Below, piece after piece: positions 52,104 to 60,738 of a stretch of 64,000 bases of DNA (positions are counted from its first letter, which is position 1; each line of letters starts with the position of its first letter). The notes under the pieces were generated by a model, which worked only from the letters and a program-made list of their open reading frames with translations, did not search any database and was not told the DNA's origin. The translations under genes were made by a program, and so were the position numbers. The stretch covers positions 1,240,001 through 1,304,000 of the forward strand of contig NZ_CP139348.1 of the NCBI RefSeq assembly GCF_038561965.1, read 5' to 3'. The stretch comes from Stutzerimonas stutzeri. Its GTDB lineage: Bacteria; Pseudomonadota; Gammaproteobacteria; Pseudomonadales; Pseudomonadaceae.

Positions 52104-53585
52104 ATGACCACCGTCCGCACCCGTATTGCGCCATCTCCCACTGGTGATCCTCACGTTGGAACCGCCTATATCGCGCTGTTCAACCTGTGTTTCGCCCGTC
52201 AGCACGGCGGTCAGTTCATCCTGCGCATCGAGGATACCGATCAGGTACGCTCGACTCGTGAGTCCGAGCAGCAGATCTATGATGCGCTGCGCTGGTTAGG
52301 CATTGAATGGGACGAGGGCCCCGATGTCGGCGGCCCGCATGGCCCGTACCGGCAGAGCGAGCGCGGCGAGATCTACAAGAAGTACTCGGACGAGTTGGTC
52401 GGCAACGGCCATGCGTTCCCGTGCTTCTGTAGCAGCGAGCGTCTGGATCAGGTGCGTGCTGAGCAGATGGCGAACAAAGAAACGCCACGCTACGACGGTC
52501 ATTGCATGCACCTTGATCCGGCCGAGGCTCAGCGCCGCATCGCTGCCGGCGAATCCCACGTGATCCGCATGAAAGTGCCGAGCGAAGGCGTGTGCCAGGT
52601 GCAGGACATGCTGCGCGGTACCGTTGAGATCGGCTGGGATCGCATGGATATGCAGGTGCTGATGAAGGCCGATGGCCTGCCGACCTACTTCCTCGCCAAC
52701 GTTGTCGACGATCACCTGATGGGCATCACTCATGTGTTGCGCGGCGAAGAGTGGCTGCCGTCGGCGCCCAAGTTGATCAAGCTCTACGAGTACTTCGGCT
52801 GGGAGCAACCGCAGCTTTGCTACATGCCGCTGCTGCGCAATCCGGACAAGAGCAAGCTGTCTAAGCGCAAGAACCCAACCTCGGTGACCTTCTACGAGCG
52901 CATGGGCTTTATGCCGCAGGCGATGCTCAACTACTTGGGGCGCATGGGTTGGTCGATGCCCGATGAGCGCGAGAAATTCACGCTGGACGAGATGGTCGAG
53001 CATTTCGACATCAATCGTGTGTCCCTGGGCGGGCCGATCTTCGATCTGGAAAAGCTGTCCTGGCTGAATGGCCAATGGCTGCGCGAGCTGTCGGTCGAGC
53101 AGTTCGCTGCGCAAGTGCAGAAATGGGCGTTCAATCCGCAGTACATGATGCAGATCGCGCCGCACGTGCAGCAGCGCGTGGAAACCTTCAGCCAGATTGC
53201 GCCGTTGGCTGGCTTCTTCTTCTCAGGTGCGTTGCCGCTCGATCCGGCGCTGTTTGCGCACAAGAAACTCGATGCCGTACAGGTGCGCCAGGTGATGCAG
53301 CTGATCCTGTGGAAGCTCGAGGCGCTGCGTCAGTGGGAGAAGGACCGCATCACGGCCTGCATCACGCAGGTTGCGGAGCACCTCGGCTTCAAGCTGCGCG
53401 ATGTGATGCCGCTGATGTTCGCGGCTATCACTGGCCAGGCCAGTTCGGTATCGGTTCTGGACGCCATGGAAATCCTCGGTCCGGATCTGACGCGCTTCCG
53501 TCTGCGCAATGCGCTTGAGCTGCTCGGGGGCGCCTCGAAGAAGGAAGCCAAGGAGTGGGAGAAGCTGCTCGCGACGATCGCCTGA
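52104..53585 (+). CDS. gltX: Glutamyl-tRNA synthetase
   Basis: A 493-residue class I synthetase that charges tRNA-Glu. The HIGH-like motif is in RIAPSPTGDPHVGTAY, and the KMSKS-like motif is in DKSKLSKRKNP near residue 255. A possible zinc-binding cluster (CFCSSERLDQ...HCMHL) is present near residue 110. ATG 52104 gives MTTVRTRIAPSPTG; the open frame upstream to 51942 has no homology. The tRNA operon with two tRNA-Glu genes lies directly downstream, so the enzyme and its substrate are neighbours. Confidence 0.97.
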   Translation: MTTVRTRIAPSPTGDPHVGTAYIALFNLCFARQHGGQFILRIEDTDQVRSTRESEQQIYDALRWLGIEWDEGPDVGGPHGPYRQSERGEIYKKYSDELVGNGHAFPCFCSSERLDQVRAEQMANKETPRYDGHCMHLDPAEAQRRIAAGESHVIRMKVPSEGVCQVQDMLRGTVEIGWDRMDMQVLMKADGLPTYFLANVVDDHLMGITHVLRGEEWLPSAPKLIKLYEYFGWEQPQLCYMPLLRNPDKSKLSKRKNPTSVTFYERMGFMPQAMLNYLGRMGWSMPDEREKFTLDEMVEHFDINRVSLGGPIFDLEKLSWLNGQWLRELSVEQFAAQVQKWAFNPQYMMQIAPHVQQRVETFSQIAPLAGFFFSGALPLDPALFAHKKLDAVQVRQVMQLILWKLEALRQWEKDRITACITQVAEHLGFKLRDVMPLMFAAITGQASSVSVLDAMEILGPDLTRFRLRNALELLGGASKKEAKEWEKLLATIA

Positions 53586-53705
53586 CGGGTTCGAGAAAGG
53601 GTGATGCAGCGGGTCAGCCTCGCCGTAGTGCGATGTGTTACCGCCCGTCGGCGGTAAGTAGTTGTTCCTAATGCCAAAAAATCTTCGGCCCGTTCGAAAT
53701 TGTTG

Positions 53706-53734
53706 TTGACACTGCAGGGGTGCGCACCTAATAT
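53706..53734 (+). promoter_or_regulatory. Promoter of the Ala-Glu tRNA operon
   Basis: A perfect TTGACA (53706-53711) and TAATAT (53729-53734) are 17 bases apart, followed by a GC-rich discriminator (GCGCCCCG). The first tRNA starts 19 bases after the -10. A GC-rich discriminator is the usual mark of ppGpp-sensitive stable-RNA promoters. Confidence 0.85.
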
Positions 53735-53752
53735 GCGCCCCGTCCTCGAGAT

Positions 53753-53828
<76 letters not shown>

Positions 53829-53853
53829 AATCTCGAAGAGCAGAATTGCCACC

Positions 53854-53886
53854 AACCTGTATTTGCGAAGATAAGAAATACAGGTT
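53854..53886 (+). other. 11-bp perfect inverted repeat in the tRNA spacer
   Basis: AACCTGTATTT and AAATACAGGTT are separated by 11 bases in the 75-base spacer between tRNA-Ala 1 and tRNA-Glu 1. The second Ala-Glu spacer (46 bases) lacks it. It may be a processing stem in the precursor transcript. Confidence 0.65.
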
Positions 53887-53903
53887 GCGCTTGAAGGGTT
53901 TGC

Positions 53904-53979
53904 GTCCCCTTCGTCTAGTGGCCTAGGACACCGCCCTTTCACGGCGGTAACAGGGGTTCGAGTCCCCTAGGGGACGCCA
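53904..53979 (+). tRNA. tRNA-Glu (TTC), copy 1
   Basis: A 76-nt cloverleaf. The acceptor pairs GTCCCCT with AGGGGAC, the anticodon stem-loop is CCGCC-CTTTCAC-GGCGG with TTC, the T-arm is AGGGGTTCGAGTCCCCT, and GCCA is at the 3' end. Confidence 0.97.
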
Positions 53980-54023
53980 TTATTCAGCGATGTTTACATC
54001 GCGCGTCGAGAGACGATAAATCT

Positions 54024-54099
<76 letters not shown>

Positions 54100-54145
54100 A
54101 TCACGGCTTGCCGATAGGTTGTTTCGGTAAGTTTGCGAAGGTTTC

Positions 54146-54221
54146 GTCCCCTTCGTCTAGTGGCCTAGGACACCGCCCTTTCACGGCGGTAACAGGGGTT
54201 CGAGTCCCCTAGGGGACGCCA
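54146..54221 (+). tRNA. tRNA-Glu (TTC), copy 2
   Basis: Identical in sequence to copy 1 at 53904-53979. It is the last tRNA of the operon; a terminator follows 25 bases later. Confidence 0.97.
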
Positions 54222-54245
54222 TTTTTATTGCCCGTTTTGGGCTTC

Positions 54246-54283
54246 AAGGGGTCATCTTTCATGAGATGGCCCTTTTTGTTTTG
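54246..54283 (+). terminator. Terminator of the tRNA operon
   Basis: AAGGGGTCATCT pairs with AGATGGCCCTT (two wobbles) around a TTCATG loop, followed by TTTTTGTTTT. A smaller GCCC/GGGC hairpin lies just before it. Confidence 0.85.
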
Positions 54284-54413
54284 TGCGATGGAAAAGCAGG
54301 GCAGGGCGGCTGGTTTCTGAATATCGCACCATTGCTCGCGGTAACCTGCGTGACTCGCTGGCTTTGCTGCGCTTTCATAGGCCATCGCAATCAGTCATCG
54401 AGGCATCTGACCA

Positions 54414-54863
54414 ATGAGCTGGGATCAGCCGCAAGCATTCATCATCGACCTGCAGGTGCAATCCGAGCACATCGATGAGCTCGGGCATGCCAACAATGCC
54501 GTCTACGTGACGTGGTTGGAGCGCTGCGCCTGGGAGCACTCACAAAGCCTTGGGCTCGGAATAGACGACTACCACCGCCTGGACCGGGCCATGGCGGTGT
54601 TGCGGCACGAGATTGACTACCTGGCTGCAGCCTATGAGGGTGATGCTCTGAGTCTCGGAACCTGGATATCCGAGTCGGACCAGCGGCTTAGGATGAAGCG
54701 CAGCTTCCAGTTGATCAGGCCGGCCGATGGCACAACCCTGCTGCGTGCGCAGACCACCTTCGTCTGTATCGAACTCTCCAGCGGGAAGCCCAAGCGCATG
54801 CCGCCGGAGTTCATCGACGGCTACGGCAAGGCGCTGGTGCAACCGTACCCGCTGGAGCTGTAA
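54414..54863 (+). CDS. Acyl-CoA thioesterase, hot-dog (4HBT) family
   Basis: A 149-residue protein with the 4-hydroxybenzoyl-CoA thioesterase pattern: VQSEHIDELGHANNAVYVTWLERCAW, where the D-x2-G-H-x-N-N-x-Y motif carries the catalytic Asp. Such enzymes release free acids from acyl-CoA; the chain preference is unknown. It is a single gene. The 130 bases between the tRNA terminator and the start hold no evident gene. The stop is 14 bases from the convergent small exported protein gene. Confidence 0.88.
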   Translation: MSWDQPQAFIIDLQVQSEHIDELGHANNAVYVTWLERCAWEHSQSLGLGIDDYHRLDRAMAVLRHEIDYLAAAYEGDALSLGTWISESDQRLRMKRSFQLIRPADGTTLLRAQTTFVCIELSSGKPKRMPPEFIDGYGKALVQPYPLEL

Positions 54864-54877
54864 CCGGACGGACTTGG

Positions 54878-55129
54878 CTAGCCGCGTTGCTCGGGCTTCA
54901 TTACGTCGCTCTCGCGGCGTTTTTCGGCATCTTCTCGCCAGTCGTCCTGCACTTCTTCTTTCATTCTCTGCTTGTCGCCGTCCTTGTTCTCGCGCACGTG
55001 ATCGTCACCGTGCTTTTCCTGCTGCGTATTGGTGCCTTGCGGTTGAGTGTTCATCATGTCCTGGTCAGCCATCGCGGCCGCGGAAAAAAGACCGCTCAGG
55101 ACGATTGCGCCTGCATACAAGATTTTCAT
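54878..55129 (-). CDS. Small exported, highly charged protein
   Basis: An 83-residue protein with a clear signal peptide (KILYAGAIVLSGLFSAAAMA, cleavage after AMA). The mature part of about 62 residues is composed almost only of hydrophilic residues (Asp, Glu, Lys, Arg, Gln, Asn) with QEKHGDDHVRENKDGDKQR and many acid-base pairs. It contains no Cys and probably no stable hydrophobic core, so a natively unfolded periplasmic protein is likely. GGAGG is present upstream on the minus strand. I do not recognise a family. Confidence 0.7.
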   Translation of the reverse strand: MKILYAGAIVLSGLFSAAAMADQDMMNTQPQGTNTQQEKHGDDHVRENKDGDKQRMKEEVQDDWREDAEKRRESDVMKPEQRG

Positions 55130-55228
55130 CTGAACCTCCGACTATCGGGGCGGTAAAGGACTTACCATCTGAATAACCGACCTGTCGCGCTGAAGATTCG
55201 TTCACTCCTGCCCGGTGCCCCGTTTTTC

Positions 55229-56293
55229 GTGAGTCAACCCAGCCTTCGCAAAATCATCCATATCGATTGCGACTGTTTTTATGCCGCTATCGAGATGCGC
55301 GACGACCCAAGCCTGGCCCGGCGGCCAATTGCAGTGGGTGGCGCTGCCGATCGACGCGGCGTCATCGCGACCTGCAATTACGAGGCGCGCGCGTACGGGG
55401 TGCGTTCGGCCATGGCCTCGGGGCATGCGTTGAAGCTGTGCCCCGATCTGCTCATCCTGCGCCCGCGCATGGATGCCTACCGGGAGGCGTCGCGCGAGAT
55501 TCAGAACATCTTCCGCACCTATACCGAGCTGATTGAGCCACTGTCGCTGGACGAGGCGTACTTGGATGTCACCGCCTGCGAGCACTTTTCCGGCAGCGCC
55601 ACGCGTATCGCCGAGGACATCCGTCGACGCGTCTGGCAGCAACTGCGCATCACTGTCTCGGCAGGTGTCGCGCCGAACAAGTTTCTCGCCAAGATCGCCA
55701 GTGAATGGAAAAAGCCTGACGGCCTTTTCGTCATCACACCAGCGCAAGTCGATGAATTCGTACAAGCGCTCGAGGTCAAGCGGCTGCATGGCGTCGGGCG
55801 GGTCACCGCGGAGAAACTTGGGCGGCTGGGCATCCGTACCTGCAGCGACTTGCGTGAATGGGGCAGGCTGGAGCTGGTTCGCGAGTTTGGTGCGTTTGGC
55901 GAGCGGCTCTGGGGGTTGGCGCGTGGTATCGACGAGCGTGCGGTGCAAGTCGAGAGTCGTCGGCAGTCGGTGAGTGTCGAGCAAACCTACGATCGTGACT
56001 TGCCTGACCTTCCTGCTTGCCTGGAGCGACTGCCCGAACTGCTTCAGCAGCTTGCTACCCGTATGGCTCGGCTCGACAGCGGCTACCGGCCAGGCAAGCC
56101 ATTCGTGAAGCTTAAATTCCATGACTTCAGCCAGACCACGCTGGAACAGGCCGGCGCCGGGCTTGAGCTCGAAGACTATGCAGACCTGCTGGCCATGGCG
56201 TTCTCCCGTGGCGCCAGGCCGGTCCGGTTGATCGGAGTCGGCGTGCGGCTGATCGATCTGCGCGCTGGTTTCGAGCAGTTGAGCCTGTTCTAG
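55229..56293 (+). CDS. dinB: DNA polymerase IV (Y family)
   Basis: A 354-residue translesion polymerase. Palm residues are in HIDCDCFYAAIE and LSLDEAYLDVT (catalytic Asp and SLDE). The helix-hairpin-helix region is RLHGVGRVTAEKLGRLGI, and the little-finger domain follows. It ends with a C-terminal LSLF that matches a beta-clamp binding peptide (GFEQLSLF). It starts at GTG 55229. I looked for a LexA box (CTG-N10-CAG) upstream and found none. Confidence 0.96.
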   Translation: MSQPSLRKIIHIDCDCFYAAIEMRDDPSLARRPIAVGGAADRRGVIATCNYEARAYGVRSAMASGHALKLCPDLLILRPRMDAYREASREIQNIFRTYTELIEPLSLDEAYLDVTACEHFSGSATRIAEDIRRRVWQQLRITVSAGVAPNKFLAKIASEWKKPDGLFVITPAQVDEFVQALEVKRLHGVGRVTAEKLGRLGIRTCSDLREWGRLELVREFGAFGERLWGLARGIDERAVQVESRRQSVSVEQTYDRDLPDLPACLERLPELLQQLATRMARLDSGYRPGKPFVKLKFHDFSQTTLEQAGAGLELEDYADLLAMAFSRGARPVRLIGVGVRLIDLRAGFEQLSLF

Positions 56294-56614
56294 CGTTGGC
56301 GATCAGCTCAAGACTAAAAGTTCCTTAAAGGCTGGACCGTTCGTCAGGCTGACTATTTTGTGACCAAATCGTGCGACGAAAGGTGGCGGCCCTAGTAGCG
56401 AGGTGCTCCGGTTTAGACCAGAATGCGCGCGTTATTTGGCGTCTTTTGATTGACGTTTTTTTAGTGCGCGATTGATTTACGACAATATTTGGGCGCATCA
56501 CTGGCTTTGTCAGGGGCTAGATGGATGGCATTATGCTATCTGTTCATGCCCTCAGTAATCGATTCTCTGCACTTAAGCAGTTGAGTACCGACATTCTTGG
56601 CGAGGGAGCCAGTG
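56294..56614 (+). promoter_or_regulatory. 321-base non-coding region upstream of the msh operon
   Basis: This gap between dinB and mshI is more A/T-rich than its surroundings and contains no credible gene. TTGACG at 56450-56455 with weak -10 candidates (TGATTT at 17 bases, or CAATAT at 56483) may be the pilus operon promoter. A short frame at 56521 overlaps the start of mshI and is not supported. The region between about 56330 and 56440 shows no motif that I can assign. Confidence 0.4.
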
Positions 56615-57535
56615 GTGGGTCTGTTTTCCAAATCCAAGAATTTCAAGCCAGCCGGCGTCCTCGGTCTCGAGGTGGGTCCGCAGGGCGTCGCGCTTGCGCA
56701 TGTGGTACGCCCGCACGACGGCCGACCTGAACTGCTGTGCTGTGAACATCTCGAGGGGGCGGTTGAGGCTCAGCCCGCGCTGCTCGAGCAGGCAGTTAAC
56801 GCACATGCGCTTGATGGCATGCCGGTGAACCTGCTGCTGCATCCGTCCGAGTATCAGATGTTCCTTCTCGAAGCACCCGATGTGCAGCCGCAGGAGCTTC
56901 GCGACGCCATGCGCTGGCGCATCAAGGACATGATCAGTCAGCCGCTCGATGACGTTGTGATCGATTGCTTCGCATTGCCTGAGGATGCCTACCGCGGCCG
57001 TAACCGCATGGTCTACTGCGCCGTTCTCGAGAAAGCCCGTATGCAGCGCCATGCCCAGTTCGTGCGGCAAGCAGGGCTGCGCATGGCGAGCATCGATATC
57101 ACCGAGCTGGCGTTTCGCAACCTGGGATCTTTGGCTGGCGCTGACGGAATCAATCTTGCGCTGCTGCGCCTGCGCACCAGCGAGGGCCTTATCTGCACCC
57201 AGAACGGTACCGACATTTACATGGCGCGTCGTATCGAGCACGGGCTCGCCCGAGCGGCCCAGGATCTTGGAAGCATGACGTTGGAGATCCAGCGCTCGCT
57301 CGATTATTTCGAAAGTCAGCTTGGCAAGGGCTACATCAGTCGATTGATGTTGCTGCCCATGAAGCAGGACGGTGAGCGGACCTTCCAGGGGTTGGCCAGC
57401 GGCCTTGCGGTGAATCTGCAGCGGCTTGATTTGCGGGAGCTATTCCCAGGGCAGCCTGCTGCCGACCTTTCCGAATCTCGACAGGCGTTCTGTTTGGGTG
57501 CAGTCGGCGCTGCCCTGCGTCAGGAAGCCGTCTGA
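56615..57535 (+). CDS. mshI: MSHA pilus biogenesis protein MshI (PilM-like)
   Basis: A 306-residue cytoplasmic actin-fold protein (PilM type) that anchors the inner-membrane assembly platform. It begins FSKSKNFKPAGVLGLEVGPQGVALAHV. The GLEVGPQG loop corresponds to the phosphate-1 region of the ATPase fold, and QEPLRDAMRWRIKDM-like helices follow. I choose GTG 56615 because AGGGAG is six bases upstream; GTG 56612 and TTG 56597 are alternatives. The stop overlaps the next gene (TGATG). The neighbours (PilN-, PilO- and MshK-like, MshL, MshM, MshN, MshE) identify the MSHA set. Confidence 0.85.
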   Translation: MGLFSKSKNFKPAGVLGLEVGPQGVALAHVVRPHDGRPELLCCEHLEGAVEAQPALLEQAVNAHALDGMPVNLLLHPSEYQMFLLEAPDVQPQELRDAMRWRIKDMISQPLDDVVIDCFALPEDAYRGRNRMVYCAVLEKARMQRHAQFVRQAGLRMASIDITELAFRNLGSLAGADGINLALLRLRTSEGLICTQNGTDIYMARRIEHGLARAAQDLGSMTLEIQRSLDYFESQLGKGYISRLMLLPMKQDGERTFQGLASGLAVNLQRLDLRELFPGQPAADLSESRQAFCLGAVGAALRQEAV

Positions 57536-58140
57536 TGCAGAACGTCAATCTCTACCAGCGCGAACGCCGTCAGCAGGGTGGCCCGCGGCCGCGGCAGATG
57601 CTGGTTGGCGTTTGCCTATTGGTTCTGGCATTGCTCGCCCACGGCATCTGGCAAGGCTGGAACCTGCAGCAGAGCGTGGCGACACGGCAGCATGCCGAGG
57701 CTCAGGCGCGCGAGGCCGAAGCGCAGCTGCAAACATTCAAGGCCAACTACCGCGAGCCGACACTGGACCCCCGCCTGCCAGCGCAGCTAGCCGAGCGCGA
57801 AGCGGAGAATCGCCATCTGCAGCGTCTCGCGGAGCATCTGCGAACCCTCGACAGCCAGCTGCGTGGTGGTTTCGCCCCGTTGCTGGCCGCGCTTGCCGAT
57901 CGACACCCGCCCAGTGGGCTTTGGCTAACCCGGATCCGCTTGCAGGCAGGTGGCAGCGACATGCTGCTGCGTGGCTTGAGCCAGGATCAGGAGTTGCTCC
58001 CGCTTTACCTGGAAAGTCTCGGCCGCAGCGAAGCACTGCAGGGTCGTGAGTTTGGCAGCTTCGATCTGCAACGCGATGACAGCGGCCTGCTGCTTTTCCG
58101 ATTGGCATCGAGATCCGCAAAGGGGGCCGATGATGAGTAG
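57535..58140 (+). CDS. MSHA biogenesis PilN-like protein
   Basis: A 201-residue bitopic membrane protein with the PilN start QNVNLYQRERRQ, the peptide that binds PilM/MshI. A TM segment (about residues 22-42, MLVGVCLLVLALLAHGIW) and a periplasmic coiled coil (about 45-105) precede a ferredoxin-like domain. In some genomes this is named mshI2. It overlaps mshI by one base and its stop overlaps the start region of the PilO-like gene. Confidence 0.85.
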   Translation: MQNVNLYQRERRQQGGPRPRQMLVGVCLLVLALLAHGIWQGWNLQQSVATRQHAEAQAREAEAQLQTFKANYREPTLDPRLPAQLAEREAENRHLQRLAEHLRTLDSQLRGGFAPLLAALADRHPPSGLWLTRIRLQAGGSDMLLRGLSQDQELLPLYLESLGRSEALQGREFGSFDLQRDDSGLLLFRLASRSAKGADDE

Positions 58141-58810
58141 TGCTCTGGATCTCCTTCGGCAGCGTTGGGGAACATTGGCGCCACGTGAGCAATGGCTGAG
58201 CATGCTGGTCGGCGCGGCATTGCTGGGCATGCTGTACCTGATGCTGGTCGCTGAGCCGCTCGCCCAGCGAATCGCTCAGCAGGATAGTCAACGTCAGCTT
58301 GCCGAAGCACGCCGTCTGGAAGCCAGCAACGCATTGCTTGAGCTTCAGGCCCGGCTCGCCGCCGATCCCAATCGGCCATATCTGGACGCTCTCGATGCCG
58401 CAAAAATTGGCCGCGAGCGGATTTTGCACAGCATCGACGAGGGAACCAGCTCGTTGATTTCACCTGCGCGGATGAAAGCGCTGCTGCAGGATTTGTTGCG
58501 TCGGCAGCCGCGGCTGCAGATGGTGGGATTGCAAAGTTTCAGCGCGCCATTGGAGCTCCCTGCCGCTCCGTCAGATACCGCGAGTGCCGCCGCGTCTCCG
58601 ACCGTTGGTTTCTACCGTCATGGGGTGCGTCTGACCCTGCAAGGTGGTTACTTCGACCTGCTCGATTATCTGCAGACCGTGCAGAACAGTGGCTGGCGTC
58701 TGCATTGGGACAGCCTGGATTACCACATCGAGGAAGCCGGGCCGGACAAGGCTCGGATCACTCTCGAACTGCATACTTTGAGCCGTGACGCGGGGTGGGT
58801 CGGTGTCTAA
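58133..58810 (+). CDS. mshJ: MSHA biogenesis protein MshJ (PilO-like)
   Basis: A 225-residue protein with a cytoplasmic start (SALDLLRQRWGTLAPREQW), one TM helix (about residues 24-42) and a periplasmic coiled coil followed by a PilO-like domain. It should pair with the PilN-like protein in the inner-membrane platform. ATG 58133 has GGGGG six bases upstream; the ATG three bases before it is also possible. Eight bases overlap the preceding gene. Confidence 0.85.
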   Translation: MSSALDLLRQRWGTLAPREQWLSMLVGAALLGMLYLMLVAEPLAQRIAQQDSQRQLAEARRLEASNALLELQARLAADPNRPYLDALDAAKIGRERILHSIDEGTSSLISPARMKALLQDLLRRQPRLQMVGLQSFSAPLELPAAPSDTASAAASPTVGFYRHGVRLTLQGGYFDLLDYLQTVQNSGWRLHWDSLDYHIEEAGPDKARITLELHTLSRDAGWVGV

Positions 58811-59132
58811 ATTTTTCTGTGTGGTCGGGCTGGCCTTCTTGCTGCCGGCGTCGGCTTTTGCGCTTGACCCAACCAGACCACCTGCCGCCCTAATTCAGGC
58901 CACCGCAGAGCACAAAGCCCCGGCGGCTGCCATGCATCTGCAGGGCATATTCCGTGGCGCCGATGGCGCCCGTGCGGTACTCAACGGGCAGTCGCTGCGG
59001 GTGGGCCAGCGTCTGGCTGATGCTCGAGTCCTGGCTATCAATACGAATTCCGTCCTGATCGAACGTGATGGCCAGCAGCAACTGCTGCGTCTGGTCGCGC
59101 CGGTCATCACTCCGAGTCAAACCCGACCATGA
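58803..59132 (+). CDS. mshK: MSHA biogenesis protein MshK
   Basis: A 109-residue periplasmic protein with signal peptide (VVGLAFLLPASAFA). The mature part starts LDPTRPPAAL and has the LQGIFRGADGARAVLNGQ and GQRLADARVLAINTNSVLI stretches typical of PilP/MshK-type linkers between the platform and secretin. It begins at GTG 58803 inside the end of mshJ; the earlier GTG 58785 would add six residues before the signal peptide. Confidence 0.82.
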   Translation: MSKFFCVVGLAFLLPASAFALDPTRPPAALIQATAEHKAPAAAMHLQGIFRGADGARAVLNGQSLRVGQRLADARVLAINTNSVLIERDGQQQLLRLVAPVITPSQTRP

Positions 59133-60730
59133 TGCCGACCCTCTTGCCGCGTCTCGGCTTGCTGAGCCTGTTCTGCCTGCTGGCTGCCTGCCAGACGTTC
59201 GAGGACGGCGACAGGCGCCTCTACGAACAGAGCAACCGCCTGTTCGAGGAAAGCCTGCAACAGAGCCAGGCCAAGGCGCTGCCGCCACCTTCCGTGCAGG
59301 CCGCCTTGATTCCACCGTTAAGTATCGACGGCAGTTCGGCTGTCAGCGGCCCGCGCTTCGACGTGGTAGCCAACGACATGCCGGCGCGCGAGTTCTTCCT
59401 CAGTCTGATGGACAGCGCGGGGCAGAACCTGCTGGTGCATCCGGCTGTGACCGGCAATATCACCTTCAGCCTGCGCAATGTGACATTGGAAGAAGTGCTT
59501 GCAGCGGTTCGCGACAGCTACGGATATGACTATCGGCGCACCAGCTATGGCTACCAGATTCAGGCGAATACCGCGGTAACCCGCACCTATGACCTGAATT
59601 ACCTCAACCTGAAGCGTCAGGGTATGAGCGATACCCGGGTCAGCTCGGGTCAGGCCACCACCAGCGATAACACTGGCACAGGTGCCGGTGGCACTACCAC
59701 CAGTACAACCTCCAGCACCGTCAATGCCAGCCAGTTGCTGACCAGCAGCAACGTCGACTTTTGGGGCGAGGTGAGTGAAGTGGTGGCGATGATGATCGGC
59801 AGCGAGGCAGGCAACAGTGTCGTGGTCAACCCGCAGGCCGGTCTGCTCGTGGTTCGTGCGTCCAGTGGCGATCAGCAGGCCGTCGAGCGCTTCCTGCAAC
59901 AGGCGCAGCGCAACCTGCAGCGTCAGGTGATCCTCGAGACGAAGATCCTCGAGGTGAACCTGTCGGACGGCTTCCAGTCGGGCATCAACTGGGCCCAGCT
60001 GGGTTCCATGGGCAACGCCAATATCGCGTTGGGCTTACAGGGCGATGCCCTGAGCGGTGTTAACAACGTGGGCGGCGTGTTCAGCGCAGCGGTCAGCGTA
60101 GGCGATTTCAACGGGGTGCTGCAGCTGCTGGAAACCCAGGGCGATGTGCGCGTGCTGTCCAGCCCGCGGATCTCGACGTTGAACAACCAGAAAGCGGTGA
60201 TCAAGGTCGGTACCGACGAGTTCTTCGTCACTGACGTATCGACGACCACCACCTCGCTTGCCGGCGGCACCACCGCACCGGACCTGGACATCACCTTGAC
60301 GCCGTTTTTCTCTGGCATTTCCCTGGATGTGACGCCACAGATCGACGAGAACGATCAGGTCACGCTGCACGTGCGGCCGACCGTCAGCCGTGTCCAGGAC
60401 CAGAACAAAAGCATCCAGCTGGGCAGCTCGGATAATGTCTTCAACCTGCCGCTGGCCTTGTCGACCACGCGCCAGTCCGACTCAATCGTGCGGGCCCGCA
60501 GCGGTCAGGTCGTGGTCATTGGCGGCCTGCTGGAAAACCGTAACAGCAACAACGACGCCAACATTCCATGGGCTTCCAAGTTGCCGGTGGTTGGGGGGCT
60601 GTTCCAGCAGCAGCGCAAATCTTTACAGCAGACCGAGCTGGTCATCCTGGTGCGTCCGCAAGTGATCGACGATCAGGTCTGGGTCGACGAGCTGCGTCGC
60701 AGCGCCGATTCGTTTCGGCAGGTTAGGTAG
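59129..60730 (+). CDS. mshL: MSHA secretin MshL
   Basis: A 533-residue outer-membrane secretin through which the pilus exits. A lipoprotein signal with LLAAC (Cys21) comes first. An STN-like N0 region (FDVVANDMPAREFFLSLM) and N domains follow. A Thr/Ser/Gly-rich linker (GAGGTTTSTTSSTVNASQ) lies near residue 190-210. The C-terminal secretin barrel holds VRVLSSPRISTLNNQKAVIKVG and LDVTPQIDENDQVTLHVRP. It overlaps mshK by four bases. Its pilotin is not in the operon; PilF at 12.5 kb is one candidate. Confidence 0.92.
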   Translation: MMPTLLPRLGLLSLFCLLAACQTFEDGDRRLYEQSNRLFEESLQQSQAKALPPPSVQAALIPPLSIDGSSAVSGPRFDVVANDMPAREFFLSLMDSAGQNLLVHPAVTGNITFSLRNVTLEEVLAAVRDSYGYDYRRTSYGYQIQANTAVTRTYDLNYLNLKRQGMSDTRVSSGQATTSDNTGTGAGGTTTSTTSSTVNASQLLTSSNVDFWGEVSEVVAMMIGSEAGNSVVVNPQAGLLVVRASSGDQQAVERFLQQAQRNLQRQVILETKILEVNLSDGFQSGINWAQLGSMGNANIALGLQGDALSGVNNVGGVFSAAVSVGDFNGVLQLLETQGDVRVLSSPRISTLNNQKAVIKVGTDEFFVTDVSTTTTSLAGGTTAPDLDITLTPFFSGISLDVTPQIDENDQVTLHVRPTVSRVQDQNKSIQLGSSDNVFNLPLALSTTRQSDSIVRARSGQVVVIGGLLENRNSNNDANIPWASKLPVVGGLFQQQRKSLQQTELVILVRPQVIDDQVWVDELRRSADSFRQVR

Positions 60731-60738
60731 GCCGCGGT

